A stretch of 36,227 nucleotides of DNA, taken from a bacterium. Lineage in GTDB: Bacteria; Planctomycetota; SZUA-567. The position numbers were made by a program, and so were the translations under genes. The stretch lies in assembly GCA_003245715.1 (NCBI GenBank), contig QKCJ01000055.1, positions 1 through 36,227 of the forward strand. Reading direction: 5' to 3'. Each line of letters opens with the position of its first letter. Position 1 is the stretch's first letter. Positions 1 through 7,355 of this stretch are shown here, in pieces. The notes below the pieces were generated by a model. It saw only the letters and a program-made list of their open reading frames with translations, was not told the origin of the DNA and did no database searches.

Positions 1-101
1 AGATCAAACCGTAAGGCTCAAATTTTGACAATATTTTTGCGATTTTAAGACATTTTAATACTCAAAGGGCATTTTATGCCTAAATCGACCGATATAAATA
101 C

Positions 102-145
102 AAAAAAAAGCCTGTAACTCTCGAATTATCAAGGATTAAAGGCTT
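102..145 (-). terminator. Probable terminator downstream of the tRNA-Arg 3' half
   Basis: On the minus strand an AAGCCT/AGGCTT stem (108-113 with 140-145) with a long loop is followed by a run of T (A-run at 102-109 on plus). It sits just past the CCA end of the tRNA-Arg fragment, as expected for the original downstream region of that tRNA gene. The stem is only 6 bp, so this is a moderate call. Confidence 0.4.
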
Positions 146-153
146 AAATATAC

Positions 154-206
154 TGGCGCGCTCGAGAGGATTCGAACCTCTGACCGCAGGATTAGAAATC
201 CAAATA
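154..206 (-). other. tRNA-Arg(TCT) 3' half, att-like integration scar
   Basis: Read on the minus strand, this stretch carries an anticodon loop TTTCTAA (anticodon TCT), a variable region, a perfect T arm (AGAGG TTCGAAT CCTCT), an acceptor 3' strand CGAGCGC, a discriminator G and an encoded CCA. The sequence upstream of the anticodon arm does not contain the matching acceptor 5' strand GCGCTCG or a D arm, so only the 3' half of a tRNA-Arg gene is present. Tyrosine integrases commonly recombine in the anticodon or T-arm part of tRNA genes and leave such 3'-half duplications at one end of the element. By that geometry the element side is to the right of position 206. It is not a functional tRNA on its own. 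Confidence 0.7.
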
Positions 207-230
207 TAGTGCACTAGCCATAAATAAATG

Positions 231-270
231 TGGCAACGTTTTGGCAACGTTTGAACGCACTTTTTGGCAA
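231..270. repeat. TGGCAA direct repeats beside the tRNA scar
   Basis: Two copies of TGGCAACGTT start at 231 and 242, and a third TGGCAA starts at 265. The spacings of 11 and 23 bases are close to one and two helical turns, so all three would face the same side of the DNA. A perfect 10-base palindrome, TAGTGCACTA, lies at 207-216 between them and the tRNA fragment. This layout resembles integrase arm-type or accessory-protein binding sites next to an att core. That role is inferred from position only. Confidence 0.45.
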
Positions 271-315
271 TTTCATGCCTTTCATTGCACTAATTGAATT
301 GATAAAATCATAGCA

Positions 316-356
316 TAAAAAAACCGGAAACACTGATTGGGTCAGTATTTCCGGTT
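316..356 (-). terminator. Rho-independent terminator of tRNA-Phe
   Basis: A 9-bp stem AACCGGAAA/TTTCCGGTT (322-330 with 348-356) is extended by an inner ACTGA/TCAGT stem. On the minus strand it is followed by a run of T (A-run at 317-323 on plus). It lies 10 bases past the 3' end of tRNA-Phe. Confidence 0.85.
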
Positions 357-365
357 ATTTTTTGT

Positions 366-441
366 TGGTGCTGAGACCCAGACTTGAACTGGGGACACCC
401 GCCTTTTCAGGGCGGTGCTCTACCAACTGAGCTATCTCAGC
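366..441 (-). tRNA. tRNA-Phe (anticodon GAA)
   Basis: The minus strand folds as a complete 76-nt tRNA with acceptor stem GCTGAGA/TCTCAGC, a D arm (TAGCTCAGTTGGTAGAGC), an anticodon arm CCGCC CTGAAAA GGCGG with GAA at 34-36, a T arm and an encoded ACCA end. The CCA is genomically encoded. A strong terminator follows directly. It is transcribed away from the AraC-type gene located 110 bases upstream on the same strand. Confidence 0.95.
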
Positions 442-551
442 AAAGCGAAAGGTATTTTAAGGCTGAGCCTGAACAAGTCAATAGACTTTATCCGCTTTTT
501 TACCTTTTTTTAACATTAGCACAATATAAACACGCATTACCCGCCAAATTC

Positions 552-1385
552 TCAGGACTTGTGTGATTTGCGGTATTTTTGCGGCGGCATCCCGATAAGC
601 CGCACAAATTGCCGGCTCAGGTAGTATTCATTATTAAAACCGGTCTTGCCCGCAATCTCAGCCAGCGACATATCCGAGGAAATCAGAAGGTTTCTCACCC
701 GCGTCACCCTTTCCTGCAAAAGCAATTTGCTGAATGAACTCCCTGTCTGCTCTTTGATGAAATGACTGGCGCGCGAGGGCGATAAGTGCAGGATTTTGGC
801 GATATCCTCAAGATAAATCTTCCGGTTATAATTCTCGCTGAGGAATTTCTGAATAATACCCGGGCGCCCGGTGAAATCATTACTGAAGGAGGAAATCTCA
901 TGCATTATCCCGTTGCCGATGGTGGTAAGTACCCGCATTATCTTGTCAGCCTCACTCTCAGCAAGAACCGGAAGTTGCCGGTAGCGCCGTAAATACTCCT
1001 CCTCAGTAAATATATCCACCGGCTCAGACGGTAGCGCGCCAGCCCTGAAGACCCCGGCATAAATAATGAACGCCAACCCGGATTCTGAGAAAACCGGCAC
1101 GATAATCTCATACAGACCCTTCCAGCAAAGAGGTGCGATAAAAGCCTCCCTCTTCTCATGTGCAAGCTCTGCAATATCATGATTGCAATGCCTGATGCAC
1201 TGATTGCGCCAGTTATTGTTGCCTGCCCTGCGCCAATTACAAAACCAGTTTGCATGAACCTCACGCCCCGGAAAAAGCGCCTTGCACGCGGAATCCACCA
1301 AAACACCGGACTGGTCCTTGATTGTTAGGCTTAAGCCAAGCCACTCCTCCACATCCTGAAGCATTGACTGTAATTTATTGCGCAC
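552..1385 (-). CDS. AraC-family regulator with PocR-like sensor domain
   Basis: The 277-residue protein has an N-terminal half (about 1-165) rich in Cys, His and Trp (for example CNWRRAG and CIRHCNHD). This resembles the PocR sensory domain that binds small organic ligands. The C-terminal third (about 180-275) is a typical AraC double helix-turn-helix ending in GMPPQKYRKS. It is predicted to be a cytoplasmic one-component regulator; its ligand and targets are not visible here. The start chosen is GTG at 1385, because TGGAG lies 5 bases upstream. An ATG at 1364 (residue 8) is the alternative. It stands alone between tRNA-Phe and pspF on the same strand, with no sugar-utilisation gene next to it, so no local target can be suggested. 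Confidence 0.8.
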   Translation of the reverse strand: MRNKLQSMLQDVEEWLGLSLTIKDQSGVLVDSACKALFPGREVHANWFCNWRRAGNNNWRNQCIRHCNHDIAELAHEKREAFIAPLCWKGLYEIIVPVFSESGLAFIIYAGVFRAGALPSEPVDIFTEEEYLRRYRQLPVLAESEADKIMRVLTTIGNGIMHEISSFSNDFTGRPGIIQKFLSENYNRKIYLEDIAKILHLSPSRASHFIKEQTGSSFSKLLLQERVTRVRNLLISSDMSLAEIAGKTGFNNEYYLSRQFVRLIGMPPQKYRKSHKS

Positions 1386-1483
1386 CGTAACTCCAGATAT
1401 AAAAATCCAACCGAGATCAGAGACTATAATTATAACGTAACTTCGGAAATTTTGAAATGAATTATCAGCACGCCCCGCGCCTT

Positions 1484-2515
1484 TTATGATTGCCTGAGTA
1501 ATTCATCTTCATACTTGCGGTACAAGCCGCGAAACTGGTTGTAGGTCAATGACAAAACTGACGCTGCTTTTCTCTGATTGAAGTGTGTCTCTTTAAGCGC
1601 GGATTTTATTATTGCCAATTCATAACCAGAAACCCTGTCTTTTAAGGATAATGGGAAGGCAAACTCCGTTTCAGCGCCTGGCGTTTTTGCTGGTTGGCGT
1701 GCAGATTCCGCCAGTACTTTTTCTTCGCTGGTTTTTTCAGCCAAAGGCTTGCTCATATCCGGGAACGGATTCAGGACAAGCTCGGAGATAAGCGCGTCAT
1801 TGTGGCAGACGGCCCGCTCAACCACATTCTTTAATTCGCGGATATTGCCCGGCCACTCATATTCAAGTAACTCATCAACACACGTATCACTGAACTCGGG
1901 AATATAATCGCGTCCCAGCTCATGCGCCATCGAGACGGCAAAATGATTAGCCAGAAGTATTATATCCTCACGCCTCTCTCGTAAAGGCGGCAGATGCAGA
2001 ACCTCAAAGGCCAGACGGTCAAGCAGATCCGCCTTGAACTTTCCCTCCGCGACCAGGTGGGGAAGGTCGGCATTGGTCGCGGCGATAATCCGCACATCAA
2101 CCTCCTGCGCGACCGATGAACCAACCCGCTCAAAAGTGGAATACTCCACCGCCCGCAGAACCTTCTCCTGCGCAACCAGGGGAATTGAGCCGATCTCATC
2201 AAGAAATAGCGTTCCCGTATCAGCTGCTTCAAACCGGCCCACCCGCTGCTTTGCCGCTCCGGTAAAAGCTCCTGCTTCATAACCGAATAATTCCGACTCG
2301 ATAAGCTCGGAGGGCATCGCCGCGCAGTTAAAGGAGATCAGCGGATTCTGCCAGCGTTTTGAGAGATAATGCAGACGCCGGGCAGCCAGCTCCTTGCCGG
2401 TACCCCTCTCACCGATTATTAATACCGGCCGCTGGATTGTCGCGATCCTCGATAGTTTTTCCTGAAACCGTACAAAGCTTTCTGAAATACCAATCGCATC
2501 GTTTATCTTCGCCAT
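1484..2515 (-). CDS. pspF: Sigma-54-dependent phage-shock activator PspF-like
   Basis: The 343-residue protein starts directly with an AAA+ enhancer-binding domain and has no N-terminal sensor, as in PspF. Visible motifs are Walker A GERGTGKE (35-42), the sigma-54-contacting loop GAFTGA (82-87), Walker B GTLFLDEIG (101-109), and R-finger-type region LDRLAFEVLHLPPLRER. A C-terminal Fis-type helix-turn-helix (about 310-335, AASVLSLTYNQFRGLYRK) closely resembles the PspF C-terminus. In known systems PspA binds PspF and inhibits it until membrane stress releases it. The gene is divergent from pspA across a 205-base gap that holds a sigma-54-like promoter, which supports the assignment over other NtrC-type activators. 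Confidence 0.88.
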   Translation of the reverse strand: MAKINDAIGISESFVRFQEKLSRIATIQRPVLIIGERGTGKELAARRLHYLSKRWQNPLISFNCAAMPSELIESELFGYEAGAFTGAAKQRVGRFEAADTGTLFLDEIGSIPLVAQEKVLRAVEYSTFERVGSSVAQEVDVRIIAATNADLPHLVAEGKFKADLLDRLAFEVLHLPPLRERREDIILLANHFAVSMAHELGRDYIPEFSDTCVDELLEYEWPGNIRELKNVVERAVCHNDALISELVLNPFPDMSKPLAEKTSEEKVLAESARQPAKTPGAETEFAFPLSLKDRVSGYELAIIKSALKETHFNQRKAASVLSLTYNQFRGLYRKYEDELLRQS

Positions 2516-2646
2516 GGGGTTATTTTACCATATAGTATTTAATATAACCATTAATTATTATATATATCCATACATACTTATGGCAGAAAAAAACAATAAA
2601 TAACATAACATCCAGAAATTACAAGGATTAAGAGAAAAGATGCCTT

Positions 2647-2663
2647 CTGGAACAGGTATTGAT
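2647..2663 (+). promoter_or_regulatory. Sigma-54-like promoter of pspA
   Basis: CTGGAACAGGTATTGAT matches the -24/-12 consensus YTGGCACGNNNNTTGCW at 11 of the 13 specified positions if A is accepted for C at one site. The -24 GG is exact, and the -12 box reads TTGA instead of TTGC. The expected start lies near 2674, about 45 bases before the pspA ATG. The divergent pspF neighbour encodes the matching activator. The non-consensus -12 C is the main weakness. Confidence 0.55.
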
Positions 2664-2720
2664 AAATAAAGACTGTAGCGTTACTAAAAAGCACAAGACA
2701 TACTTTTGAAAGGAAATAAA

Positions 2721-3386
2721 ATGGGCATTTTCAGCAGATTACGCGATATCGTCAATTCCAACATCAACTCCATGCTTGACAAGGCAGAAGAACCTGAAAA
2801 GATGATCCGGCTGATGATTCAGGAGATGGAAGACACATTAGTTGAGATCAAGGCCAATTGCGCCAGCGCCATGGCTGACTGCAAAGCAATCGAGCGCAAA
2901 ATCAGCACTGCGGATGAATTTGCCGACAAGTGGCAGAAGAAGGCCGAACTGGCAATACGTAAAGGACATGAGGATCTGGCACGTGAAGCACTCCTTGAGA
3001 AACGCCGCTACAGTGAAGAAAGTGATTCTCTGACAGGTGAGCTTAATTCCTGCCGTGAGGTTGTTGAGCGTTACCGGGAGGATATCCGGATGCTTGAGGA
3101 TAAGCTCGTGCAGGCTCGCGATAAACATAAATCATTGACCATGCGCCACCGTCAGGCGGCTGACAAGATGGAAGCCGGCAGGCAGGTGCGCCACGCCGAC
3201 TCTATTGATGCGCTCAAGAAATTTGAATCATTCGAGCGCCGGGTTGACCGAATGGAGGCTGAAGCAGGGTTAGCCAACCCTCCGCGCCAGAAGCAGACGC
3301 TTGAGGAAAAATTCGCAGACCTGGAAAAAGATGATGCGCTTGAGGAAGAACTTAATAAAATAACGAGAGAGATCTCGGGTAATTAG
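2721..3386 (+). CDS. pspA: Phage shock protein A (PspA/IM30 family)
   Basis: The protein has 221 residues, the same size as E. coli PspA, and is almost entirely alpha-helical coiled coil. It starts MGIFSRLRDIVNSNINSMLD and continues with the family signature RLMIQEMEDTLVEIK. PspA is a peripheral inner-membrane protein of the ESCRT-III superfamily that stabilises damaged membranes and represses PspF. The ATG at 2721 is chosen because AAAGGA lies 6 bases upstream and the MGIFSR start is conserved; a TTG at 2706 in frame is unlikely. It is first in an operon with the PspB-PspC fusion 29 bases downstream and is preceded by a sigma-54-like promoter. Confidence 0.93.
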   Translation: MGIFSRLRDIVNSNINSMLDKAEEPEKMIRLMIQEMEDTLVEIKANCASAMADCKAIERKISTADEFADKWQKKAELAIRKGHEDLAREALLEKRRYSEESDSLTGELNSCREVVERYREDIRMLEDKLVQARDKHKSLTMRHRQAADKMEAGRQVRHADSIDALKKFESFERRVDRMEAEAGLANPPRQKQTLEEKFADLEKDDALEEELNKITREISGN

Positions 3387-3415
3387 TTTATTTTAAATCA
3401 TACAGGAACGCAATA

Positions 3416-4057
3416 ATGCTTACACTGACCTTGGCGCCGATTTTAATGTTTATTCTGATGGTCACGGTAATGGCTCTTTTCTTTGTGGGCGGTATTGTCG
3501 GCATCATTTATATAATCAGGGCTATCGGCGGTCAGAGCGGCACGCCATCAGAGCAGAGCATGATGGCTGAGCTGATGATTGAAATCCGTGAGAAAGAAGA
3601 ACGGATAAAATCACTTGAAGAACTGCTGGCTGATAACCGGGATGCAATCCCCGATTGTATCAACGAGTTTCCTGAAGATAATAATGAAAGAGGGCATGAA
3701 ATGAGGATATACAGAAGCCGTAATGGAATACTTGCCGGAGTTTGTTCCGGGATTGCCAGACGTTATGAGTTTGACCCGATCTGGCTGCGCATTGCCTTTG
3801 TGGTTCTGGCTATGAGTACGCTGTGGCCGGTTATATTATATTTTGCGCTGGTCTTCATTCTGCCGGTTGAGCCTGCTGATTTATCTCTGAATCAGGAAGA
3901 TGGGGGCAGTGGTAAAAAACGCCGCTCGCCAGCATTTCGTTCACTGGAAAAGACCAGAGACCGCCTTGAGCAGAGGCTGCGAAATCTCGAAGATCTTGTG
4001 ACTTCAAAAAATTATGACTGGGACAGACGCCTGCGTGAGCGTGAAGAGCGGCCATGA
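3416..4057 (+). CDS. PspB-PspC fusion protein
   Basis: This single 213-residue frame combines two phage-shock proteins that are usually separate. Residues 1-36 form a membrane helix, and about 48-75 form a charged coiled coil (MIEIREKEERIKSLEELLAD) like PspB. From residue 96 a complete PspC follows: RIYRSRNGILAGVCSGIARRY, a second membrane segment (about 122-148) and a C-terminal coiled segment RLRNLEDLVTSKNYDWDRRL, like the PspC tail that ends in a VTS motif. PspB and PspC sense inner-membrane stress and take PspA off PspF. An internal ATG at 3701 (residue 96) has AGAGG about 7 bases upstream, so a free PspC might also be made. Confidence 0.85.
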   Translation: MLTLTLAPILMFILMVTVMALFFVGGIVGIIYIIRAIGGQSGTPSEQSMMAELMIEIREKEERIKSLEELLADNRDAIPDCINEFPEDNNERGHEMRIYRSRNGILAGVCSGIARRYEFDPIWLRIAFVVLAMSTLWPVILYFALVFILPVEPADLSLNQEDGGSGKKRRSPAFRSLEKTRDRLEQRLRNLEDLVTSKNYDWDRRLREREERP

Positions 4058-4145
4058 TTTTGCCCCATTAACGGAATATGCCAGAAACAACGGCAAAGTA
4101 TGTTGTTTTTCCGGTTTAAAGTGCAGATACATCAGCAAAATACTC

Positions 4146-4172
4146 TTGCATTTTTGAAAATTTGACTAAAAT
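4146..4172 (+). promoter_or_regulatory. Weak sigma-70-like promoter candidate for gltA
   Basis: TTGCAT (4146-4151) and TAAAAT (4167-4172) are separated by 15 bases, which is shorter than the usual 16-18. If used, transcription would start near 4179 and give a leader of about 100 bases before the gltA ATG. Confidence 0.25.
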
Positions 4173-4186
4173 TAATCAGACAATTT

Positions 4187-4236
4187 TGGCGAGTCTCTCA
4201 GAAGGGGGACTGGCCTTTTGTCTGGACGGATCGCCA
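4187..4236 (+). promoter_or_regulatory. Candidate structured leader of gltA
   Basis: TGGCGA (4187-4192) pairs with TCGCCA (4231-4236) and encloses a smaller AGTC/GACT hairpin (4192-4195 with 4208-4211). Competing pairings exist further downstream, for example CCAG with CTGG at 4233-4250. No known riboswitch class is recognised. The evidence is short stems only. Confidence 0.25.
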
Positions 4237-4278
4237 GTTTACCGGTCTGGTTAAGGACAACTTACAACGGAGTATAAA

Positions 4279-5574
4279 ATGTCTGATGAGAATTGTGGTG
4301 TTGCAGAACTGCACTACGACGGAAAGAAGTATGAACTTCCGGTTCTGCGCGGGACAGAAAACGAACTTGCAGTTGATATCTCAACTCTGCGAAAAGATGC
4401 CGGTCTGGTAACGCTTGATAACGGTTTTGGCAATACAGCGGCCTGTAAATCGGCCATTACCTATATTGATGGTGAAAAAGGCATCCTGCGCTACCGCGGT
4501 TATGACATTGAAGACATTGCCAAATTTTCGTCATTCACGGAAACTGCGTACCTGCTGCTGTACGGGGAATTGCCGACTGATGAACAGCGGGCCAATTTTT
4601 CACAGCTTCTCAACCGCAGCAGCCTGATCCATGAAGACATGCATCATTTCTTCAATGCGTACCCGAAGACCGCCCACCCGATGGGTATTCTTTCTTCAAT
4701 GGTCGCCAGCCTCTCGGCTTTCTATCCGGTACCGGAAACGCTGACTGATGAGCAGGAGCGCGAAGTTCTGGCCAACCTTATTTCACAGATCCGCACCATC
4801 GCCGCCTTCTCCTACAAGAAGTCGGTTGGTGAGCCTATTATTTATCCTTCATGTACTATGCGCTACGTCCACAATTTCCTGAATATGATGTTCAGCTCAC
4901 CGGTAAATGATTATGAGGTTGATCCGGAAATTGCTCGGGCCATTGAAATATTCCTGGTTCTTCATGCTGACCATGAGCAGAACTGCTCTACCTCGTCGGT
5001 GCGTATGGCCGGTTCAAGTCTGGCGAATGTTTACGCGGTCATCTCTTCAGGTATCGGCGCTCTCTGGGGTAGCCGCCATGGCGGAGCGAATCAGGCTGTT
5101 ATTGAGATGCTCAGCCGTATTCACGCCGAGAAAGGTAACGGCAGTGAATTTATCAAGCGCGCCAAGGACAAGAACAGCAATGAACGCCTGATGGGCTTTG
5201 GGCACCGCGTTTACAAGCAGTATGATCCGCGCGCCAAGATCCTAAAGAATATCTGCCACAAGGTTCTTGACCGTCCGGGTGTCAATGATCCACTCTTTGA
5301 TATTGCCCTGCGTCTTGAAGAAGCGGCGCTGACCGATGATTACTTTATCGAGCGCAATCTATATCCGAATGTGGATTTCTATTCAGGTCTAATCCTCAAG
5401 GCTGCCGGTATTCCGCAGAATATGTTCACCGTTCTCTTTACCATCGGCCGAATGCCCGGATGGCTTGCCCACTGGCGTGAAATGCACAACGATGCCGGTT
5501 TTAGAATAGCCCGCCCGCGCCAGCTTTATACCGGTGCGGCAAAGCGCGAGTTCATCCCCGTACAGGAAAGATAG
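4279..5574 (+). CDS. gltA: Citrate synthase
   Basis: The 431-residue enzyme condenses acetyl-CoA and oxaloacetate to citrate. It belongs to the long, hexameric type II (GltA) class by length and by its N-terminal beta domain (ELHYDGKKYELPVLRGTEN). The catalytic triad is visible: His267 in SRHGGA, His309 in GFGHRVY and Asp366 in NVDFYSG. The substrate-binding LHADHEQNCSTSSVRMAGSS segment is complete at 228-247. GGAG lies 8 bases before the ATG. It stands alone, with a candidate structured leader upstream and a strong bidirectional-looking terminator downstream. In a likely anaerobe it would serve 2-oxoglutarate and glutamate synthesis; that last point is inference. Confidence 0.96.
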   Translation: MSDENCGVAELHYDGKKYELPVLRGTENELAVDISTLRKDAGLVTLDNGFGNTAACKSAITYIDGEKGILRYRGYDIEDIAKFSSFTETAYLLLYGELPTDEQRANFSQLLNRSSLIHEDMHHFFNAYPKTAHPMGILSSMVASLSAFYPVPETLTDEQEREVLANLISQIRTIAAFSYKKSVGEPIIYPSCTMRYVHNFLNMMFSSPVNDYEVDPEIARAIEIFLVLHADHEQNCSTSSVRMAGSSLANVYAVISSGIGALWGSRHGGANQAVIEMLSRIHAEKGNGSEFIKRAKDKNSNERLMGFGHRVYKQYDPRAKILKNICHKVLDRPGVNDPLFDIALRLEEAALTDDYFIERNLYPNVDFYSGLILKAAGIPQNMFTVLFTIGRMPGWLAHWREMHNDAGFRIARPRQLYTGAAKREFIPVQER

Positions 5575-5600
5575 CGCGTTTTTAAGTTCAATATCAATTC

Positions 5601-5634
5601 AAAACAACCACCGGATAATTGCGGTGGTTGTTTT
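5601..5634. terminator. Terminator between gltA and the convergent membrane-protein gene
   Basis: A perfect 13-bp stem AAAACAACCACCG/CGGTGGTTGTTTT (5601-5613 with 5622-5634) has an 8-base loop. A-rich and T-rich flanks on both sides suit termination of gltA on plus and of the convergent gene on minus. Confidence 0.9.
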
Positions 5635-5660
5635 ATTATGCGCAACCAATTGTACCGGCG

Positions 5661-6299
5661 CTAAATAATTTTGGAGAAATAAACCAGACGCCGGTTTTCT
5701 TCTTCACATTCACAGTTTCGTGTATTGTTGATGATGAAAAGGACAATACCTGCCACCAGATAAACAGAGAGCATTATCCAGTCAGGCTCGGCATGCGCGT
5801 TGAGGTATAAAGGACTTATTGTATTGAGCCAGGACAGGTCGGGAGTTGCCCCTGTTTTTGCCCTGACCAGCTCTGAAACAAACCAGCCAAGCAGCAGCGG
5901 CAGGACATAGATGACGGATACTGCAAGAAAATAAAAACGATTGAGCAAGCCGCAGAAGTTTTTAAAGAATAACGCCATAATCATCAGGGAAACCGTCATC
6001 TGAACAATTCCTGTATTACCAAGCGGATGATAAAGCGACAGCAAATACAGGAAAAATATTTCGCTGCAGAAAAGTAGGGTGAAAATAGCCGGCCGGAAAT
6101 GACGGTTAAGGACGGATTTGTTCCGGTCACAGCAGACAAAGGCTCCGGCGATAATCCAGAATATCAGATGGGCGTTGAAGACAAGGCTGAGAAAGCCAAC
6201 GTTCAACATAGCGCAGATGTCATCGCACCACAGCCTGCCACCAATAACCGTAGCCGCCGCAAAGAAAAACCATAATGTTAAAACCTGCCGATCAGACAT
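5661..6299 (-). CDS. Polytopic membrane protein, YwaF/TIGR02206-like
   Basis: The 212-residue protein has about six hydrophobic helices and short loops, and ends in an acidic cytoplasmic-looking tail (NCECEEENRRLVYF). The early RLWCDD segment and the repeated helix pattern recall the YwaF (TIGR02206) integral membrane family, whose function is unknown. This resemblance is weak. It lies 29 bases downstream of the secreted-protein gene on the same strand, so the two are probably co-transcribed. It converges with gltA at a shared terminator. I cannot assign a function. Confidence 0.55.
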   Translation of the reverse strand: MSDRQVLTLWFFFAAATVIGGRLWCDDICAMLNVGFLSLVFNAHLIFWIIAGAFVCCDRNKSVLNRHFRPAIFTLLFCSEIFFLYLLSLYHPLGNTGIVQMTVSLMIMALFFKNFCGLLNRFYFLAVSVIYVLPLLLGWFVSELVRAKTGATPDLSWLNTISPLYLNAHAEPDWIMLSVYLVAGIVLFIINNTRNCECEEENRRLVYFSKII

Positions 6300-6328
6300 A
6301 CAAAAATTTATCCTGTTATATTATGAAA

Positions 6329-7222
6329 TCAGGGTTTCTGCCTGGGGATAAGTGAAAGAATATCTGCGGCAGTTGCTGATGATTTCACGGTTATATCCTT
6401 GCCCGAACGCTCAAAATCGGTATTGCCAAGAATGGCTTTGGCACCGGCGGCGTCTTTGTTTTGGTCAGACAAGCCGTAACGGTCAATTGCCAGACGGGCC
6501 ATTATTTTGGCAAAATCAAACAACTGCTGCGAACTCTGATCCGTCTTCATGTTTATATCCAGCTGCCCGGAAAGTTTGTCCCCAATATTGATAACACCAA
6601 GGCTTAAGCTCTGCGATTGGCTGAGAGTCTGCACCGCGCCAAGAAACGTCCCGGAATCAATTACCTGCGCCGTTACAAAATTATGCGCCGCAAATTGCCC
6701 CGCACCGGCAATAGCCCCGCCCAGCGCATTCTGTCCCTTGCCCGCAATAGTCTCGATCTCCCGGCATAAATACAGCCAGTCAAAAGCCCCGACAACCATC
6801 CCCTCACCCGGCAACGCCAGAAAGAGCGTTCTGCCCTCCCTCTCAAGGCGGTAAACCCTGACACCGTCAAAAAGCTGCGGCGTATTTGCTGTATGTTGCC
6901 TGAGATAACTCTCAACCTGCAGTGAGGAAAAACGTCCTTTGATAATAAAGGCAATCTTGTCAAGCCGGTCACTTGAGGCGCCAACCAGCAGATATTGCAG
7001 ATCTTCCGTCAGTTCAATGCCGGAGTTCTGTTTTAACTGGCGGATATAGTCATTTATCCATGCTCGTTCACGGATTATGGTTTTTGCCAGATCCGATTTC
7101 ATCCAGGCCCCGATATCCGCATGAATATAAAGGCGAGTATCGGCGGGCAGTAATTTCAGAAAATTATCCGCCGGATAACCTGCAGCCGAAAGAAACAACA
7201 TAATCAATACAATACGCCACAT
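6329..7222 (-). CDS. Secreted protein of unknown function, DUF3352-like
   Basis: The 297-residue protein begins with a signal peptide (about 1-18, MWRIVLIMLFLSAAGYPA). The mature start, DNFLKLLPADTRLYIHADIG, recalls the opening of DUF3352-type proteins found in PVC and cyanobacterial genomes. The rest alternates beta strands and helices, including a DKLSGQLDINMKTDQSSQQL segment. No catalytic motif is seen. It is probably periplasmic. The downstream membrane-protein gene follows after 29 bases, which suggests an operon and perhaps a shared envelope role. The family link is tentative. Confidence 0.55.
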   Translation of the reverse strand: MWRIVLIMLFLSAAGYPADNFLKLLPADTRLYIHADIGAWMKSDLAKTIIRERAWINDYIRQLKQNSGIELTEDLQYLLVGASSDRLDKIAFIIKGRFSSLQVESYLRQHTANTPQLFDGVRVYRLEREGRTLFLALPGEGMVVGAFDWLYLCREIETIAGKGQNALGGAIAGAGQFAAHNFVTAQVIDSGTFLGAVQTLSQSQSLSLGVINIGDKLSGQLDINMKTDQSSQQLFDFAKIMARLAIDRYGLSDQNKDAAGAKAILGNTDFERSGKDITVKSSATAADILSLIPRQKP

Positions 7223-7286
7223 AAAACGCCTCCGCTTGACGGATTTAATTATAGCCTATTTTATCCCTTAGTTAAAACATTTAAAA

Positions 7287-7318
7287 CAAAAAAAACGGAG
7301 AGCCACAAAGCCTTCCGT
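7287..7318 (-). terminator. Terminator of hydE
   Basis: On the minus strand ACGGA/TCCGT forms the base of a hairpin with an inner GGC/GCC-type pairing, and a run of T follows (A-run at 7288-7295 on plus). It lies 38 bases past the hydE stop. Confidence 0.7.
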
Positions 7319-7355
7319 CATTAAGAATAAATAAAGAAAATTGGCTCGCGACATT

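Noticed and set aside
384..566. 60-residue reading frame on plus
   Set aside because: It runs through tRNA-Phe on the other strand and has no plausible protein character.
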